64,000 nt of DNA from Sinorhizobium americanum (GTDB taxonomy: Bacteria > Pseudomonadota > Alphaproteobacteria > Rhizobiales > Rhizobiaceae). The stretch spans positions 1-64,000 of the forward strand of contig NZ_LNQC01000039.1 of NCBI RefSeq assembly GCF_001651855.1. Direction: 5' to 3'. Under the pieces are notes generated by a model. The model did not search any database. It was not told the origin of the DNA and saw nothing but the letters and a program-made list of their open reading frames with translations. Position numbers and translations under genes: made by a program. Positions 53,268 through 62,296 of this stretch are shown here, in pieces (the first letter of the stretch is position 1; every line of letters begins with the position of its first letter).

Positions 53268-54791
53268 TCAATGCCGCCCGAAAGCGAAAATCGGCTTCAG
53301 CGCGCCGCCCCACCGCTGGAGGAGCGCCAGCGTCGCCACATAGATGCAGGCGCCGGAGACGACCTGGAGGGTGACCGTCGAGATCTGCCTGAGTGCCGAC
53401 ACCTCGGCAATCCTGCCGAGAAGCAGCACGGTTACCGCCATCGCGACAACAGCGATGGCAACCAGGCCGCAATTGCCGAGCACACGGCTCCAGGCGAGGC
53501 CGCCCTGCTGCGATTGAAGACGCATCGAGATGTTAAATGAGATCACCGCCGCAAGGCACTGTCCGAGCGCGGTCGCGATCGCGCCGAATGGTGTCAGCAG
53601 CACGATGAGACCCACGGAGATCGCCCCGTTCAGCAATATGGCCCGCGGCATCTTGTGAATGGTGCCGCTCAGCGAAAGCAACGGCTCGGTCACGTATCCC
53701 GGAATGAGCAGGGTCTGCTTGGCTGCCAAAATGGCGACGAGAATGGCGGCGGGCGCCCACTTCTCGCCGAGGATGACGTCGATCAGCCCAGCGGACACAA
53801 GCGCGAGGCCGAGATAGACAGGAGCAGAGACCGCCATCAGCACGGTCATGAACGTGGTTGCCGTGGAACCGATCGCCGCTCGGTCGGGCTCGCTCTTGGC
53901 CTTGTCGCCGGCGCGGCCGAAGACGATCCAGGCCAGCATGCGCGCCGGCTCGCCCATCAATTCGGAAAATGAGGCGACGATCCGCTCCGCGGCGCGATAA
54001 TAACCGGCCTCTGCAAGACCCAACACGCTGCCGACCACCAGCGTGCCTGCATAGGAGCGGAAGAACAATACGAGGCGGTTCGCGACGATGTGACGGGAAA
54101 ACTCGAGGACTTCGAGCGCGAAGTCGCTGCAGAGGCGCAGGGAGGGAAGCCAGCGCACGAGAGCTATCGATGCACCAAGGAAAGTTATCTGCTGTGCCAG
54201 CCGACCGGAGATGAGTGCCGCGATTCCGTGGCCGATCCACAGCCCGCCGACAGCAACGATAAGTCCGACGGCTTCGCCGGCGATGCGGATCAGGGACTGG
54301 CCACGCAATTGACCGCGCGAGATGAGGATGCCGTCGTAGACGGTGGAGAGCGACGCCGGCAAGTACCAGGCGCTGAACAGAAGGATCAGGACGGCCGACC
54401 ACCCGTCTGCGAACCACGAGACCGCCGCCAGCGCTGCCAATAGGCCGAGCAGTGTCGCCATCGCGCCTGACAGGATCGACAAGGTCGCGAGTTGATCGAG
54501 ATCGACCTTGTCCGCGCCAGCCTTCATGGCAAATTCGCCCCACCCGCCCTCGGCCATGACGAGGACGAAGATGGCAAGGGACGAACTGAACGCGAAGAAC
54601 CCGAACTCGGCAGCCTCCAGGACGCGTGCGGCGACGATGAAGATCACGAGCTGTACCGCCTGGGAGATGATTTTGGCGGAGAGCGCCATGAAGCCATCCC
54701 CGACCAGGGATGGCAGGCTCACCAATCGCCGCGGGGCGGCCGACAGGGTTCTGAGGCGCATGGCAGCGCTGGAAAACCGGTGCAGCATCAT
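53268..54791 (-). CDS. Polysaccharide flippase (Wzx-type)
   Basis: A 507-aa membrane protein with about 12-14 predicted helices and the oligosaccharide flippase pattern (FMALSAKIISQAVQLVIFIV near the N-terminus, EFGFFAFSSSLAIF, GTLVVGSVLGLAEAGYYRAA mid-protein). Flips the lipid-linked repeat unit to the periplasm for polymerisation. Starts at an ATGATG at 54791. Upstream gene of a two-gene unit with the methyltransferase-like protein. Confidence 0.85.
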   Translation of the reverse strand: MMLHRFSSAAMRLRTLSAAPRRLVSLPSLVGDGFMALSAKIISQAVQLVIFIVAARVLEAAEFGFFAFSSSLAIFVLVMAEGGWGEFAMKAGADKVDLDQLATLSILSGAMATLLGLLAALAAVSWFADGWSAVLILLFSAWYLPASLSTVYDGILISRGQLRGQSLIRIAGEAVGLIVAVGGLWIGHGIAALISGRLAQQITFLGASIALVRWLPSLRLCSDFALEVLEFSRHIVANRLVLFFRSYAGTLVVGSVLGLAEAGYYRAAERIVASFSELMGEPARMLAWIVFGRAGDKAKSEPDRAAIGSTATTFMTVLMAVSAPVYLGLALVSAGLIDVILGEKWAPAAILVAILAAKQTLLIPGYVTEPLLSLSGTIHKMPRAILLNGAISVGLIVLLTPFGAIATALGQCLAAVISFNISMRLQSQQGGLAWSRVLGNCGLVAIAVVAMAVTVLLLGRIAEVSALRQISTVTLQVVSGACIYVATLALLQRWGGALKPIFAFGRH

Positions 54792-55076
54792 CGCGCGCCG
54801 ACCGTCCGGCCGTCAGGCCCGCCGTCTGGCATTGCCAGCTCGAGGTGGTCCGACGCGCGATGCCAGCCACAATGGTCTGGAAAAAGCCACGCTGTTGCCG
54901 GAATATCACCACATGACAGGTGTCCTGTGACATAGAGGCAGGAGCCGGTTTGCCGTCTGGCGCAGTGTGACGGGTAGGGCAACCGGGACTGGCGCCTGTG
55001 AATGGACGGGCAGGCGGAGGCAATCGTCACTCCGTGGACATTTGGCCCGCTGGCAGGAACGGAGGGCTCGCCGCAA
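54792..55076. other. Intergenic region between flippase and small membrane-protein gene
   Basis: About 285 bp. It should contain the promoter of the minus-strand flippase gene and of the plus-strand small ORF at 55077. I see no recognised motif. Confidence 0.35.
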
Positions 55077-55214
55077 ATGTCGAGGCAGGTACCATTTGGC
55101 GGATTGGACACCATGACCAGCCGGACTTCGTGGAACGCGCAACTGGTCATTCGCTGGCTGGCAATCGCGTTTTGCCTCATCTTTTGGGCTGCGCTCGTCG
55201 TCTTCATCTGGTGA
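55077..55214 (+). CDS. Small single-pass membrane protein beside the ExoY-like gene
   Basis: A 45-aa frame whose C-terminal half is one hydrophobic helix (LVIRWLAIAFCLIFWAALVV, ending FIW). The ATG at 55077 has GGAGGG 10 bp upstream; an ATG at 55002 is open but has no ribosome site. It lies convergent to, and 7 bp from, the ExoY-like transferase gene. In S. meliloti the small membrane protein ExoX, encoded next to exoY, restrains the ExoY step; a similar role here is only a positional inference, as I cannot claim sequence similarity. Confidence 0.45.
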   Translation: MSRQVPFGGLDTMTSRTSWNAQLVIRWLAIAFCLIFWAALVVFIW

Positions 55215-55221
55215 TCGCCCC

Positions 55222-55899
55222 TTACGCACAGTTCGTTGCGAACAGGACGATGCCGACCGTTTTTACGATGATCACCAGGTCGAGATAGGCTGACCGGGAC
55301 TGGCAATACTTGATGTCGTACTGGACGCGTTCGTCGTAAGTGGTGTCGGCCCGCCGGTTTACCTGCCACATTCCCGTCATTCCGGGCTTCAAGGACGTGT
55401 AATAGAAGAGGTTGCTGCCGTATTTCTCGGTCTCCTCCGGAGGTATTGGGCGAGGTCCGACGAGGCTCATTTCGCCACGTAGCACGTTGTAGAATTGCGG
55501 CAGCTCATCGAGGCAAGTCATTCGAAGAATCTTCCCGAGCCAGTGGACCCGGGGGTCGCTCCTGAGCTTCCGGTTTTCGGTCCATTCGCGTCGACGCTCG
55601 GGATCAGTCGCGAGCAGTTCCGTCAGCCGCTCCGCGGCATCGCGCCGCATCGATCGAAACTTGAGGCAGTCGAACAGCCGGCCCTGCGCGCCGACGCGTG
55701 CGTGGCGGAAGATCAGCGGACGGCCGTCCACGACGAGCAGCGCGACCGCGATGACTGCCAGCAGCGGCGCGAAGAAAACAAGCGCGACAGCGGAAACCGT
55801 TACGTCGAAAATGCGTTTGCCTCGGTCGCCGCGCGGCGCCGCGACCCTCGCCGGTACGGAGCGTTCCCGTCTTGCCAGGCCATCAGAAACAGACAGCAT
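55222..55899 (-). CDS. ExoY-like undecaprenyl-phosphate sugar phosphotransferase
   Basis: A 225-aa bacterial sugar transferase, the same size as ExoY. One membrane segment near residues 35-58 is followed by KFRSMRRDAAERL, ELLATDPERRREW, DELPQFYNVLRGEMSLVGPRP and the C-terminal KPGMTGMWQV. It starts repeat-unit synthesis by moving a sugar-1-phosphate (galactose in ExoY) to undecaprenyl phosphate. ATG at 55899 follows GAGGAG; the longer frame to 56067 is not used. It is the last gene of the minus-strand operon that begins with the ExoF-like gene. Confidence 0.92.
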   Translation of the reverse strand: MLSVSDGLARRERSVPARVAAPRGDRGKRIFDVTVSAVALVFFAPLLAVIAVALLVVDGRPLIFRHARVGAQGRLFDCLKFRSMRRDAAERLTELLATDPERRREWTENRKLRSDPRVHWLGKILRMTCLDELPQFYNVLRGEMSLVGPRPIPPEETEKYGSNLFYYTSLKPGMTGMWQVNRRADTTYDERVQYDIKYCQSRSAYLDLVIIVKTVGIVLFATNCA

Positions 55900-56079
55900 A
55901 TCTCTCGCTCCTCGAAGTCGTACGATGTCTTTCAGGCTGCCAGCGGCCACCCTGATTGACAATCGACTCTGATGGCCAAAGCCTCGTCCAATGGACGTAC
56001 ACGGCAGGAAAAATCCGGATGACGCGCGGCCGGACGAGGGAGGACGTGCTGGCCGTGAGGATGTCAAGGATCGCGCGCA

Positions 56080-57384
56080 TTAGCGCACCTGCTCGTGCAC
56101 GGACCGCGAGCCTGTCGCACGGGGGCCCGGCAGTGGGGCCGGTGCCCCAGAATCCGATCGGCCGCGCGGTAACATGCGGCCGTAGAGATCGATCAGCGCG
56201 TCGGCCCAACTTTCCGGCGTGTGTGACAATTGCGGGGCCGCAGCCACGCCAGCCGCGCTCATCCGGTGAACGAGAGCGTCGTCGGATGCGATACGGCGCA
56301 TGGCCGCGGCAAGGTCGTCCACATTCGCCGGGGTGAAGGACAAGCCACATCCGGACGCCGCGATTTCCTGCGAAAGCAGGGCCGCGTTGGTGATGATGAC
56401 AGGCAGGCCACTGCCGGCGGCCTCGAGCGCAGCCAAGCCAAAGGGTTCGGGCACACGCGAGGGGACGACGACGGCCCGCGCCGCGCTCACGATATCATGC
56501 ATCGCCTCCTTGGATTTCCAGCCGTGAACCGTTGCGCCCGGAAATTCCCGATCTAGGAAGGCGCGGCCTGCGCCGTCGCCGATGAAATGCAGCGGCACAC
56601 CGGCGAGGTCCGCCGCGCGCGCCGCGTCCTTGTACCCCTTCTCTTCCTCGAGCCGTCCGATGAAGACAAAATTCTCGCGCGTCCAGGGCGCCAGTCCCGG
56701 GCCGGCGAGCGGAGAAACGGGGTTGCGGATTGTCTCGAGGCGCTCGTCGCCGATTCCGGCGCGAAGCATATAGTCGCGCATTTTCTCATGCACGATGACA
56801 ATCTGCGCCGGCGTGCTGCGAATGGGAAAGAGATGTTCGCGCAAGAGGTGGCGCGCCGTCCGCCACAGCTTCTCATTCAGGCCGCGCTTGTCACACTGCG
56901 TCGTCAGGCATCGGCGTGACATCGGTTCAAGGTCGCAGACCCGTTGCGTCCGGTAATTCACGAAGCCGCCGTTGGGGCAGGCGAGGAAGTAGTCGTGGGC
57001 ATGGAGGACGACCCGCTCGCGCACCTTGGCGAGTGCGCGGAAAATGGCCGGCGACAGGATCTTCGACCAGCCGTGCACGTGATAGATCGTCGTCGGAGTA
57101 TCGCGGGTCGAGATCAGTCGGCTCAGGGCCCCGTAGGCCTTTGGATTGTAGAGACCCAGGCGCAGAGCGTCGCTTCGTCGCCGGTCGAGCAACGGAGCCT
57201 CTCCCAGGTTGATCATGTCCTCCGCGGGCCGGTCCCCCGGCTCATCGTCGCCGGCAAAGAACGTGACCAACAGTCCGCGCCGCCGCAGCAATTCGGCCGA
57301 AAGGATCGCGAGATTGGTCGCTCCGCCCATCCTGGTGGAGCGGTCATTGATGATGACGATGCGTGCGGGTGCGATGCCGCCCAT
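56080..57384 (-). CDS. Family 4 (GT-B) glycosyltransferase
   Basis: A 434-aa GT-B enzyme. The N-terminal domain begins RIVIINDRSTRMGGATNLAI; the C-terminal domain has NFVFIGRLEEEKGY and the nucleotide-sugar motif VPSRVPEPFGLAALEAAGSG, with the E-x7-E pattern of GT4. It contains a Cys-rich insert near residues 140-165 (CPNGG, CDLEPMSRRCLTTQC) seen in some GT4 enzymes. Five bases separate it from the upstream GT2 gene. Sugar unknown. Confidence 0.87.
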   Translation of the reverse strand: MGGIAPARIVIINDRSTRMGGATNLAILSAELLRRRGLLVTFFAGDDEPGDRPAEDMINLGEAPLLDRRRSDALRLGLYNPKAYGALSRLISTRDTPTTIYHVHGWSKILSPAIFRALAKVRERVVLHAHDYFLACPNGGFVNYRTQRVCDLEPMSRRCLTTQCDKRGLNEKLWRTARHLLREHLFPIRSTPAQIVIVHEKMRDYMLRAGIGDERLETIRNPVSPLAGPGLAPWTRENFVFIGRLEEEKGYKDAARAADLAGVPLHFIGDGAGRAFLDREFPGATVHGWKSKEAMHDIVSAARAVVVPSRVPEPFGLAALEAAGSGLPVIITNAALLSQEIAASGCGLSFTPANVDDLAAAMRRIASDDALVHRMSAAGVAAAPQLSHTPESWADALIDLYGRMLPRGRSDSGAPAPLPGPRATGSRSVHEQVR

Positions 57385-57389
57385 GGATC

Positions 57390-58352
57390 TTACTCCAGTC
57401 TTTCGACATTCTGCGGCGCGAGGCGACCCGCGAAGAGGTCGAGACAGGCGCGCGCATTGCCCCGCAGCCGGCCCTTGCGATCGATCCAGGGCTCCGGCTT
57501 CAAGACCTTGACGATATTGGCGATCAGGTTGCGCGCCATCTGGATCGCCGCGGCAGGCAAGCTCATCGTCTTCTTGCGCACTAGGTAAATGGGGTTGGCG
57601 ATTTGCGAATAGCCGAATTTGACGCCCGGCGTTCGCGAAACCTTGGTGCCGAGATGGACCCCGAGCAGGCGGTTGGAGCGCACGATGCGGCCGTGCGCTG
57701 CAACCAGCCGACTGAAGTCGACGTCTTCAAGCCAACCGTAGAGCGGCAGGTTCTCGTCAAATCGCAACTGCCCGCTCCTGACGCCGGCCATTCGGATGGC
57801 CATGTTGCAGCCATAGGCATTGTAGACCGGCTCCAGCGTTTCCGCGGGGCGCGGCTTGCCTTTGATCGCGTCGATCGTCTCAAGCCCTCCCTCGATCGAA
57901 ATACCTGGTCCGATGATGCCGTCGGCGACCACGGTTCCTGTGCACATCGCAATGCCGGGGTTTTCCTCGAACAGGCGTTCAAGCTCCCCGAGATAGTCCG
58001 GCGCCATCAGGAAATCGTCGTCGAGGAAGAGTACGACGTCCGCTGTCACGGCAGCCAGGATCGCGTTACGCTGGCGGCAGAGACCGCGCTGCGACAAAAC
58101 GATCTTGCCGGGACAGTCGAGCATGTCGATGCTGTGCTGGTCGATGTCGGTCGCCGAGCAAAGGCAGACGATCACGTCATCCGGCCTGCGCGTCTGTCGG
58201 GCGATGAGGGGCAGAACCGTCGAAAGAACCTCCCGTCGCCCGGCGCTGGCGATGCCGATCGCGATCGTCATCGTCGAGGCACCTGTCGAAGGCGACGCCC
58301 GGGTGCATCCGGGCCGGACGACGGACGGAATCACGTGCTGCTCGGGCGCCAT
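57390..58352 (-). CDS. Family 2 glycosyltransferase
   Basis: A 320-aa (or 293-aa) GT-A enzyme with IAIGIASAGRREVLSTVLPL, the VLFLDDDFLMAPDYLGEL metal site and YGWLEDVDFSRLVAAHGRIV acceptor segment. The start may be the ATG at 58352, which overlaps the upstream gene by 22 bp, or that at 58271 at the true domain start. It is part of the minus-strand operon for repeat-unit synthesis. Confidence 0.86.
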   Translation of the reverse strand: MAPEQHVIPSVVRPGCTRASPSTGASTMTIAIGIASAGRREVLSTVLPLIARQTRRPDDVIVCLCSATDIDQHSIDMLDCPGKIVLSQRGLCRQRNAILAAVTADVVLFLDDDFLMAPDYLGELERLFEENPGIAMCTGTVVADGIIGPGISIEGGLETIDAIKGKPRPAETLEPVYNAYGCNMAIRMAGVRSGQLRFDENLPLYGWLEDVDFSRLVAAHGRIVRSNRLLGVHLGTKVSRTPGVKFGYSQIANPIYLVRKKTMSLPAAAIQMARNLIANIVKVLKPEPWIDRKGRLRGNARACLDLFAGRLAPQNVERLE

Positions 58353-60610
58353 GGCTTTCGACCTTTCATTTTGGCACGACGCGGACCTTCACTGCGGTTC
58401 GAGATGACGCCGAGCAGCGCCACGCGCGACTTGCCAAAGGTCGAAAGTGCCTCGGCAAGTCGCTCGACTGTCATCTTGTCGGACTGCCCGAGCACGACGA
58501 CGATGCCGTCGAGATAGGTGCAGATCACCCGGGTATCGGCGGAATCCTCGAAGCCGGACATGTCGACGATGATCACCTTGTAGCGCTGCCGCAAAAGTTC
58601 GAGTTCAGCCTTCAGTGCCGGCAGGTGGCCGTAGCGCTGATGCGCAACCGCCGCCTTGCGGGTCTGGTCGACCGTCAGCACCGGCACGCAGCACACCGCC
58701 TTGCCGTCGAAGTCCTCGGGGTTCGGTGTCTCGCCGCTCGATCTCCGTCTCGAATATTGTCCCGATATGCCGATGAGCCTTAGGCTCTCCATGCCGAAGC
58801 TGGCACCGTCCTCGCTGGTGACGCGGCTGAGACGGGAGCCGATGAAATCCGCGTCGACCAGGAGAACGGAGGTGCCTTCGTTCATGTAAAGCTGCGCGAG
58901 ATTGGAAGCGATGGTCGTCTTGCCTTCCCCGGGACCGACAGATGTGACGCCCACCACGGCTGTGGAATTGGCCGGAAAGGCGGAATCGATGGAATTCTTG
59001 ACACCGCGCAATGCCTCCGAGAAGCGCGAATAAGGCATGTCGAGTACCGAGCGCAGCGGCAGCATCGTGGAGGCAATGGCGGGTTGCTGCGGCCGCGGTC
59101 CGCTTCGATAGACCGGAACGTGCCCGAGCGATGCGATGCCGAGTTCGGCCCGGAGGCGCTCGCTCGAACTGACGCGGCGGTCGAGACCATCGCGCATCAC
59201 GGCCATCACCAGTCCCGCTCCTAACCCGAGGGTCAGCGAAAGCGGCAGGACGGTCGAGGGTTTCGGCCAGGTTTTGCCGAGCGGCGCCGTCGCCGCCGTC
59301 ACGATGCGGGCCTTGCCAAGCGGGAAGGATTGCGTCTGCAATGCACCGATGAGTTGTTGCAGGACACCCTCGTACATGTTGCGGTACGTCGTGGCGCGGC
59401 TTTCCATTTCGGAGAGTTCCACACGGGCAACGTTCTTGCCCGCGCCGGCCGCCGTCAGGTTGGCAAGCTCCGTCTCCAGCAGCTTTTCGCGGGTCTGGGC
59501 GATGTCGACATGCGACTGCAAGAGCCGCTCGATCCGCTGGAACTCGGCGCGCATGGCCGCTTCGAGCCGTTCGATCTCGGCCCGGGCGGCCACGATGGCC
59601 GGATTGCCGTCGTGGTAGCGGGCCTTGAGGTTCTCGAGCTTGCTGGTTGCGGCGCGCATCTCGTCGCGCAGCTTCTGGAGTTGCGGGTTGTCGGCGCCTT
59701 CATCGACATCCGCCATTATCGAGCCGCTCGCGATCAACTCCTGGAAGGACATCAGCTTGGCGGTTTCGGCCGCGGTCGCTGCCCGCGCCGCCAGCATCTG
59801 GCTGCTGAGTTCGGAGAGTTGCTGCTGCTCGAGCGTCGAAGTCGTGCCGATCGTCGTGATGTCGTTCATGGCACGAAAATCCTCGACGCTCATGGCCGCG
59901 GCACGCGCCTGTTCGCCGATTTCCATCAACCGGCTTTCCAGCCAGCGGGCGCCGCTGCGGGCCGCTTCCGCCCGCTCGTTCAAGCCTGTTTTGATATAGG
60001 CCGTGGCGATGGCGTTGGTGGTTTTTGCCGCCTTCTCAGGATCAAGCGAGGTGTACCCTATCTCGAGCACGTAGGACTGGCCGACCCGGCGCACCGTCAT
60101 GCGCGACAGAAACGTCGCCATGGTGCGTCGCATGAGATACTCCTCGTCCGGCACGTTCGCGGTGTCGTCTGCAGCGCGGAGCGTGAAGAGGGATTTCACC
60201 GTTTCCTTGATGGAGGAGACCCAGGACGAGGTGCTGACGATTTCTGGATCTTTCGTGAGGTCCAGTCGCTCGATAACGGCGCGCGCGATCGCCTCGGACT
60301 TGACAATCTCCACCTGACTGGCGATTTCGGCCGCCTCGATGATGATCGTGCCGGTCGATGCGTCCTGTGAGGCAATGCGCCCCTGTTCCGGATCGATGAC
60401 AAGCCGTGCCGTGGCGGTGTACGAGGGGGGGGTGTTTAGGATGTAGAAAAAGCCGAGCGCAAGCCCGACCGCCCCGAATACACCGATGAGGACCGTGTGC
60501 CGGCGCAGGAAATCGGTCACGTCACGAAAGGATATGTTCTCCTGTCGATCGGCGCGGCGCGCCTCGAAGTTCTCGTCTAGTACGATTTTCGAGATGTCAT
60601 GCACGACCAT
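58331..60610 (-). CDS. Polysaccharide co-polymerase / tyrosine autokinase-like (Wzc/ExoP type)
   Basis: A 759-aa inner-membrane protein. The N-terminal Wzz domain has a first membrane helix at about 38-58 and long coiled-coil periplasmic segments; the second helix lies at about 455-480 (PSTVLPLSLTLGLGAGLVMA). The cytoplasmic ATPase has Walker A VGPGEGKTT, Walker A' LLVDADF and VIIVDMSG. The C-terminus, ending KGRKPWRPSST, has no tyrosine cluster, so the usual autophosphorylation of a Tyr tail is absent. ATG at 60610 has GAGAGG. It should set chain length and hand the polymer to the ExoF/Wza-like protein encoded just upstream. Confidence 0.9.
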   Translation of the reverse strand: MVVHDISKIVLDENFEARRADRQENISFRDVTDFLRRHTVLIGVFGAVGLALGFFYILNTPPSYTATARLVIDPEQGRIASQDASTGTIIIEAAEIASQVEIVKSEAIARAVIERLDLTKDPEIVSTSSWVSSIKETVKSLFTLRAADDTANVPDEEYLMRRTMATFLSRMTVRRVGQSYVLEIGYTSLDPEKAAKTTNAIATAYIKTGLNERAEAARSGARWLESRLMEIGEQARAAAMSVEDFRAMNDITTIGTTSTLEQQQLSELSSQMLAARAATAAETAKLMSFQELIASGSIMADVDEGADNPQLQKLRDEMRAATSKLENLKARYHDGNPAIVAARAEIERLEAAMRAEFQRIERLLQSHVDIAQTREKLLETELANLTAAGAGKNVARVELSEMESRATTYRNMYEGVLQQLIGALQTQSFPLGKARIVTAATAPLGKTWPKPSTVLPLSLTLGLGAGLVMAVMRDGLDRRVSSSERLRAELGIASLGHVPVYRSGPRPQQPAIASTMLPLRSVLDMPYSRFSEALRGVKNSIDSAFPANSTAVVGVTSVGPGEGKTTIASNLAQLYMNEGTSVLLVDADFIGSRLSRVTSEDGASFGMESLRLIGISGQYSRRRSSGETPNPEDFDGKAVCCVPVLTVDQTRKAAVAHQRYGHLPALKAELELLRQRYKVIIVDMSGFEDSADTRVICTYLDGIVVVLGQSDKMTVERLAEALSTFGKSRVALLGVISNRSEGPRRAKMKGRKPWRPSST

Positions 60611-60642
60611 TGACTTTCCTCTCGAAGGTGCGCGCCAGTGCG

Positions 60643-61968
60643 TTATTGTGATTGCTCGATTCCAACGGATGACAGCAGTTGCGTGTCGACCGCGTCCGGT
60701 ATCGGCGAACGCACGTCGAGTACGTCGCCGGGCACGAGCAGCGTCGTGTCCGTGACCCTGAATGGTGCGTCCGCGCCGCCGGCGCGGGTGACCCAGTATT
60801 CCAAGGGCTGCTGATCAAATGACTTGAGGCTGGCGATGCGCGAGAGCGAGGCGCCGTTCACCTGAAGAAGCTGCAGATAGGTATTGCGTTTGACCTTCAG
60901 ATCCTCGATCGAAGCTTCCGTCGTCTGCAGGTCGCGCCCGGCCTCGGTGCGGCGCTGTCCCTGCAGCGTGACCACGTCACGTTCGGTTTCGCTGAGCTTC
61001 TGCCTGGCGCGCATGGCGGCGATCTGGAGGTCGAGCTTGTCGCTCTGGAGGTCCGCCAGGATCCGTTCGAGTGAGGTCTGCCTCGACTTCGTCACCGTCT
61101 GGTCATTGAGCAGCTTCGACACGCCCTTGAGTTCGTCCTCGGCGATCACGACCTGCCGTTCCTTGAAAACCCTCTTTTCCTCAAGGACATCGATCTCGTT
61201 CTTCAGCAGCGTGGCGAGTTCGTTGAGGGACTCGACCTGTCGACGCAGCGCCTCGCGCCGCGCGTCGAAGAGCGTGTTTTCGTCCCGGATCATCTGTTGG
61301 ATTGCGGCGCCCTTGGCACCTGTCAGCACCTGGGGGAACTCCACCTTGGCGCTCTCGGCGAATTCGGCCCTCAGCCGCGCGCGGCGTGCCGCCAGTTGAA
61401 GCAACTCCAGTTCCACACGATTGAGCTCGCCCGTGTAGCGGATCTGCTCCATGTCGGAGTACCCACCGGCCGGGTTTGTCCGCCGCTCTCTCCCGCCTGC
61501 CATGGTCACGGCCTGCATGACCGTCATGCCCGGCCTGTATTCGAGTTCGCTTGGGCGATCCACCAGGCCGGTAACGTAGATCATCGGATATCGGATGACC
61601 TCCACAGTTGTCTGCGGTGCGGTCATCAGTCCGGTACGCTGCTTCAGCAGATCGCCGATTGCTGAAGAGAGTTCTGCCGGTGTTCGGTCCTTGGCGGTGA
61701 TCTCCCCGACCATGGGCACGGAGATCGTGCCGGACGGCGACACGATGTATTCGCCGTTGAGCGCAGTCCATTCCTTGTATTCACCGGTAGACGCCATCCA
61801 CTCGACGATCGCCACCTTCACCCGCGTTTGTGGCTGCAGGCGGAATGCTGGATCGGCATGGGCCGACGCAAGGGCGCCGAAGGTCGCCAGACCGATTGCG
61901 GTGCAAAATGTTGAAGTGCGTCCGAGGGTACGCATCAGCTTCGGCAGGCTCTGACCGGCAGTTGGCAT
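60643..61968 (-). CDS. Periplasmic/outer-membrane polysaccharide export protein (ExoF/Wza-like)
   Basis: A 441-aa exported protein. A signal peptide (RTLGRTSTFCTAIGLATFGA, cleaved near ASAHA) is followed by a polysaccharide export domain (VSPSGTISVPMVGEITAKDR), a SLBB-type segment (VIRYPMIYVTGLVDRPSEL) and a long coiled coil (about 180-370, rich in Leu, Glu and Arg), as in ExoF of S. meliloti. No lipoprotein Cys was found. ATG at 61968 follows GAGAGGT. First gene of the minus-strand export and glycosyltransferase operon. Confidence 0.87.
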   Translation of the reverse strand: MPTAGQSLPKLMRTLGRTSTFCTAIGLATFGALASAHADPAFRLQPQTRVKVAIVEWMASTGEYKEWTALNGEYIVSPSGTISVPMVGEITAKDRTPAELSSAIGDLLKQRTGLMTAPQTTVEVIRYPMIYVTGLVDRPSELEYRPGMTVMQAVTMAGGRERRTNPAGGYSDMEQIRYTGELNRVELELLQLAARRARLRAEFAESAKVEFPQVLTGAKGAAIQQMIRDENTLFDARREALRRQVESLNELATLLKNEIDVLEEKRVFKERQVVIAEDELKGVSKLLNDQTVTKSRQTSLERILADLQSDKLDLQIAAMRARQKLSETERDVVTLQGQRRTEAGRDLQTTEASIEDLKVKRNTYLQLLQVNGASLSRIASLKSFDQQPLEYWVTRAGGADAPFRVTDTTLLVPGDVLDVRSPIPDAVDTQLLSSVGIEQSQ

Positions 61969-62296
61969 GGGACCTCTCAAATTTCTCAAGATGTCGCGAT
62001 CCGCCGAGCGGCCGAACGCAAAACCCGGCCCGATTGTCGGCTCAAAACGTTCCAGATAAAATTGACTGCGGCCTAAACGCGGCTAATCCCTTTTGGGGAA
62101 GCCGCCTAAACCAGGGAAACCATCGGATAGGCTACACCTGCCCAATACCCTAGCGCGGCGCCCGGTCCTAGCCGGACCTAACCCTTTCGATCAGGGACAT
62201 CGTTCGCTCGGATGCACGCACAGACCGATCTTGGCGCTATCAACGAAGTGCCCGTCTGACGCATGCTGCGCTGGGTATTGAAAGCGAGGGACCGCT
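61969..62296. promoter_or_regulatory. Divergent promoter region with repeated motifs
   Basis: A 328-bp gap between the divergent ExoF-like and GT4 genes. It holds two copies of the CTAA(n)CCCTTT motif (62083-62096 and 62178-62189), a direct repeat GCCTAAAC at 62071 and 62104 (33 bp apart, close to three helical turns) and an inverted repeat GGTCC-TAGCC-GGACC (62164-62178). Dense repeats indicate a regulated promoter. Confidence 0.55.

Noticed and set aside
53227-53472. 82-codon extension of the methyltransferase-like frame
   Set aside because: It overlaps the flippase gene and is Cys/Arg-rich noise; the ATG at 53226 has a good ribosome site.
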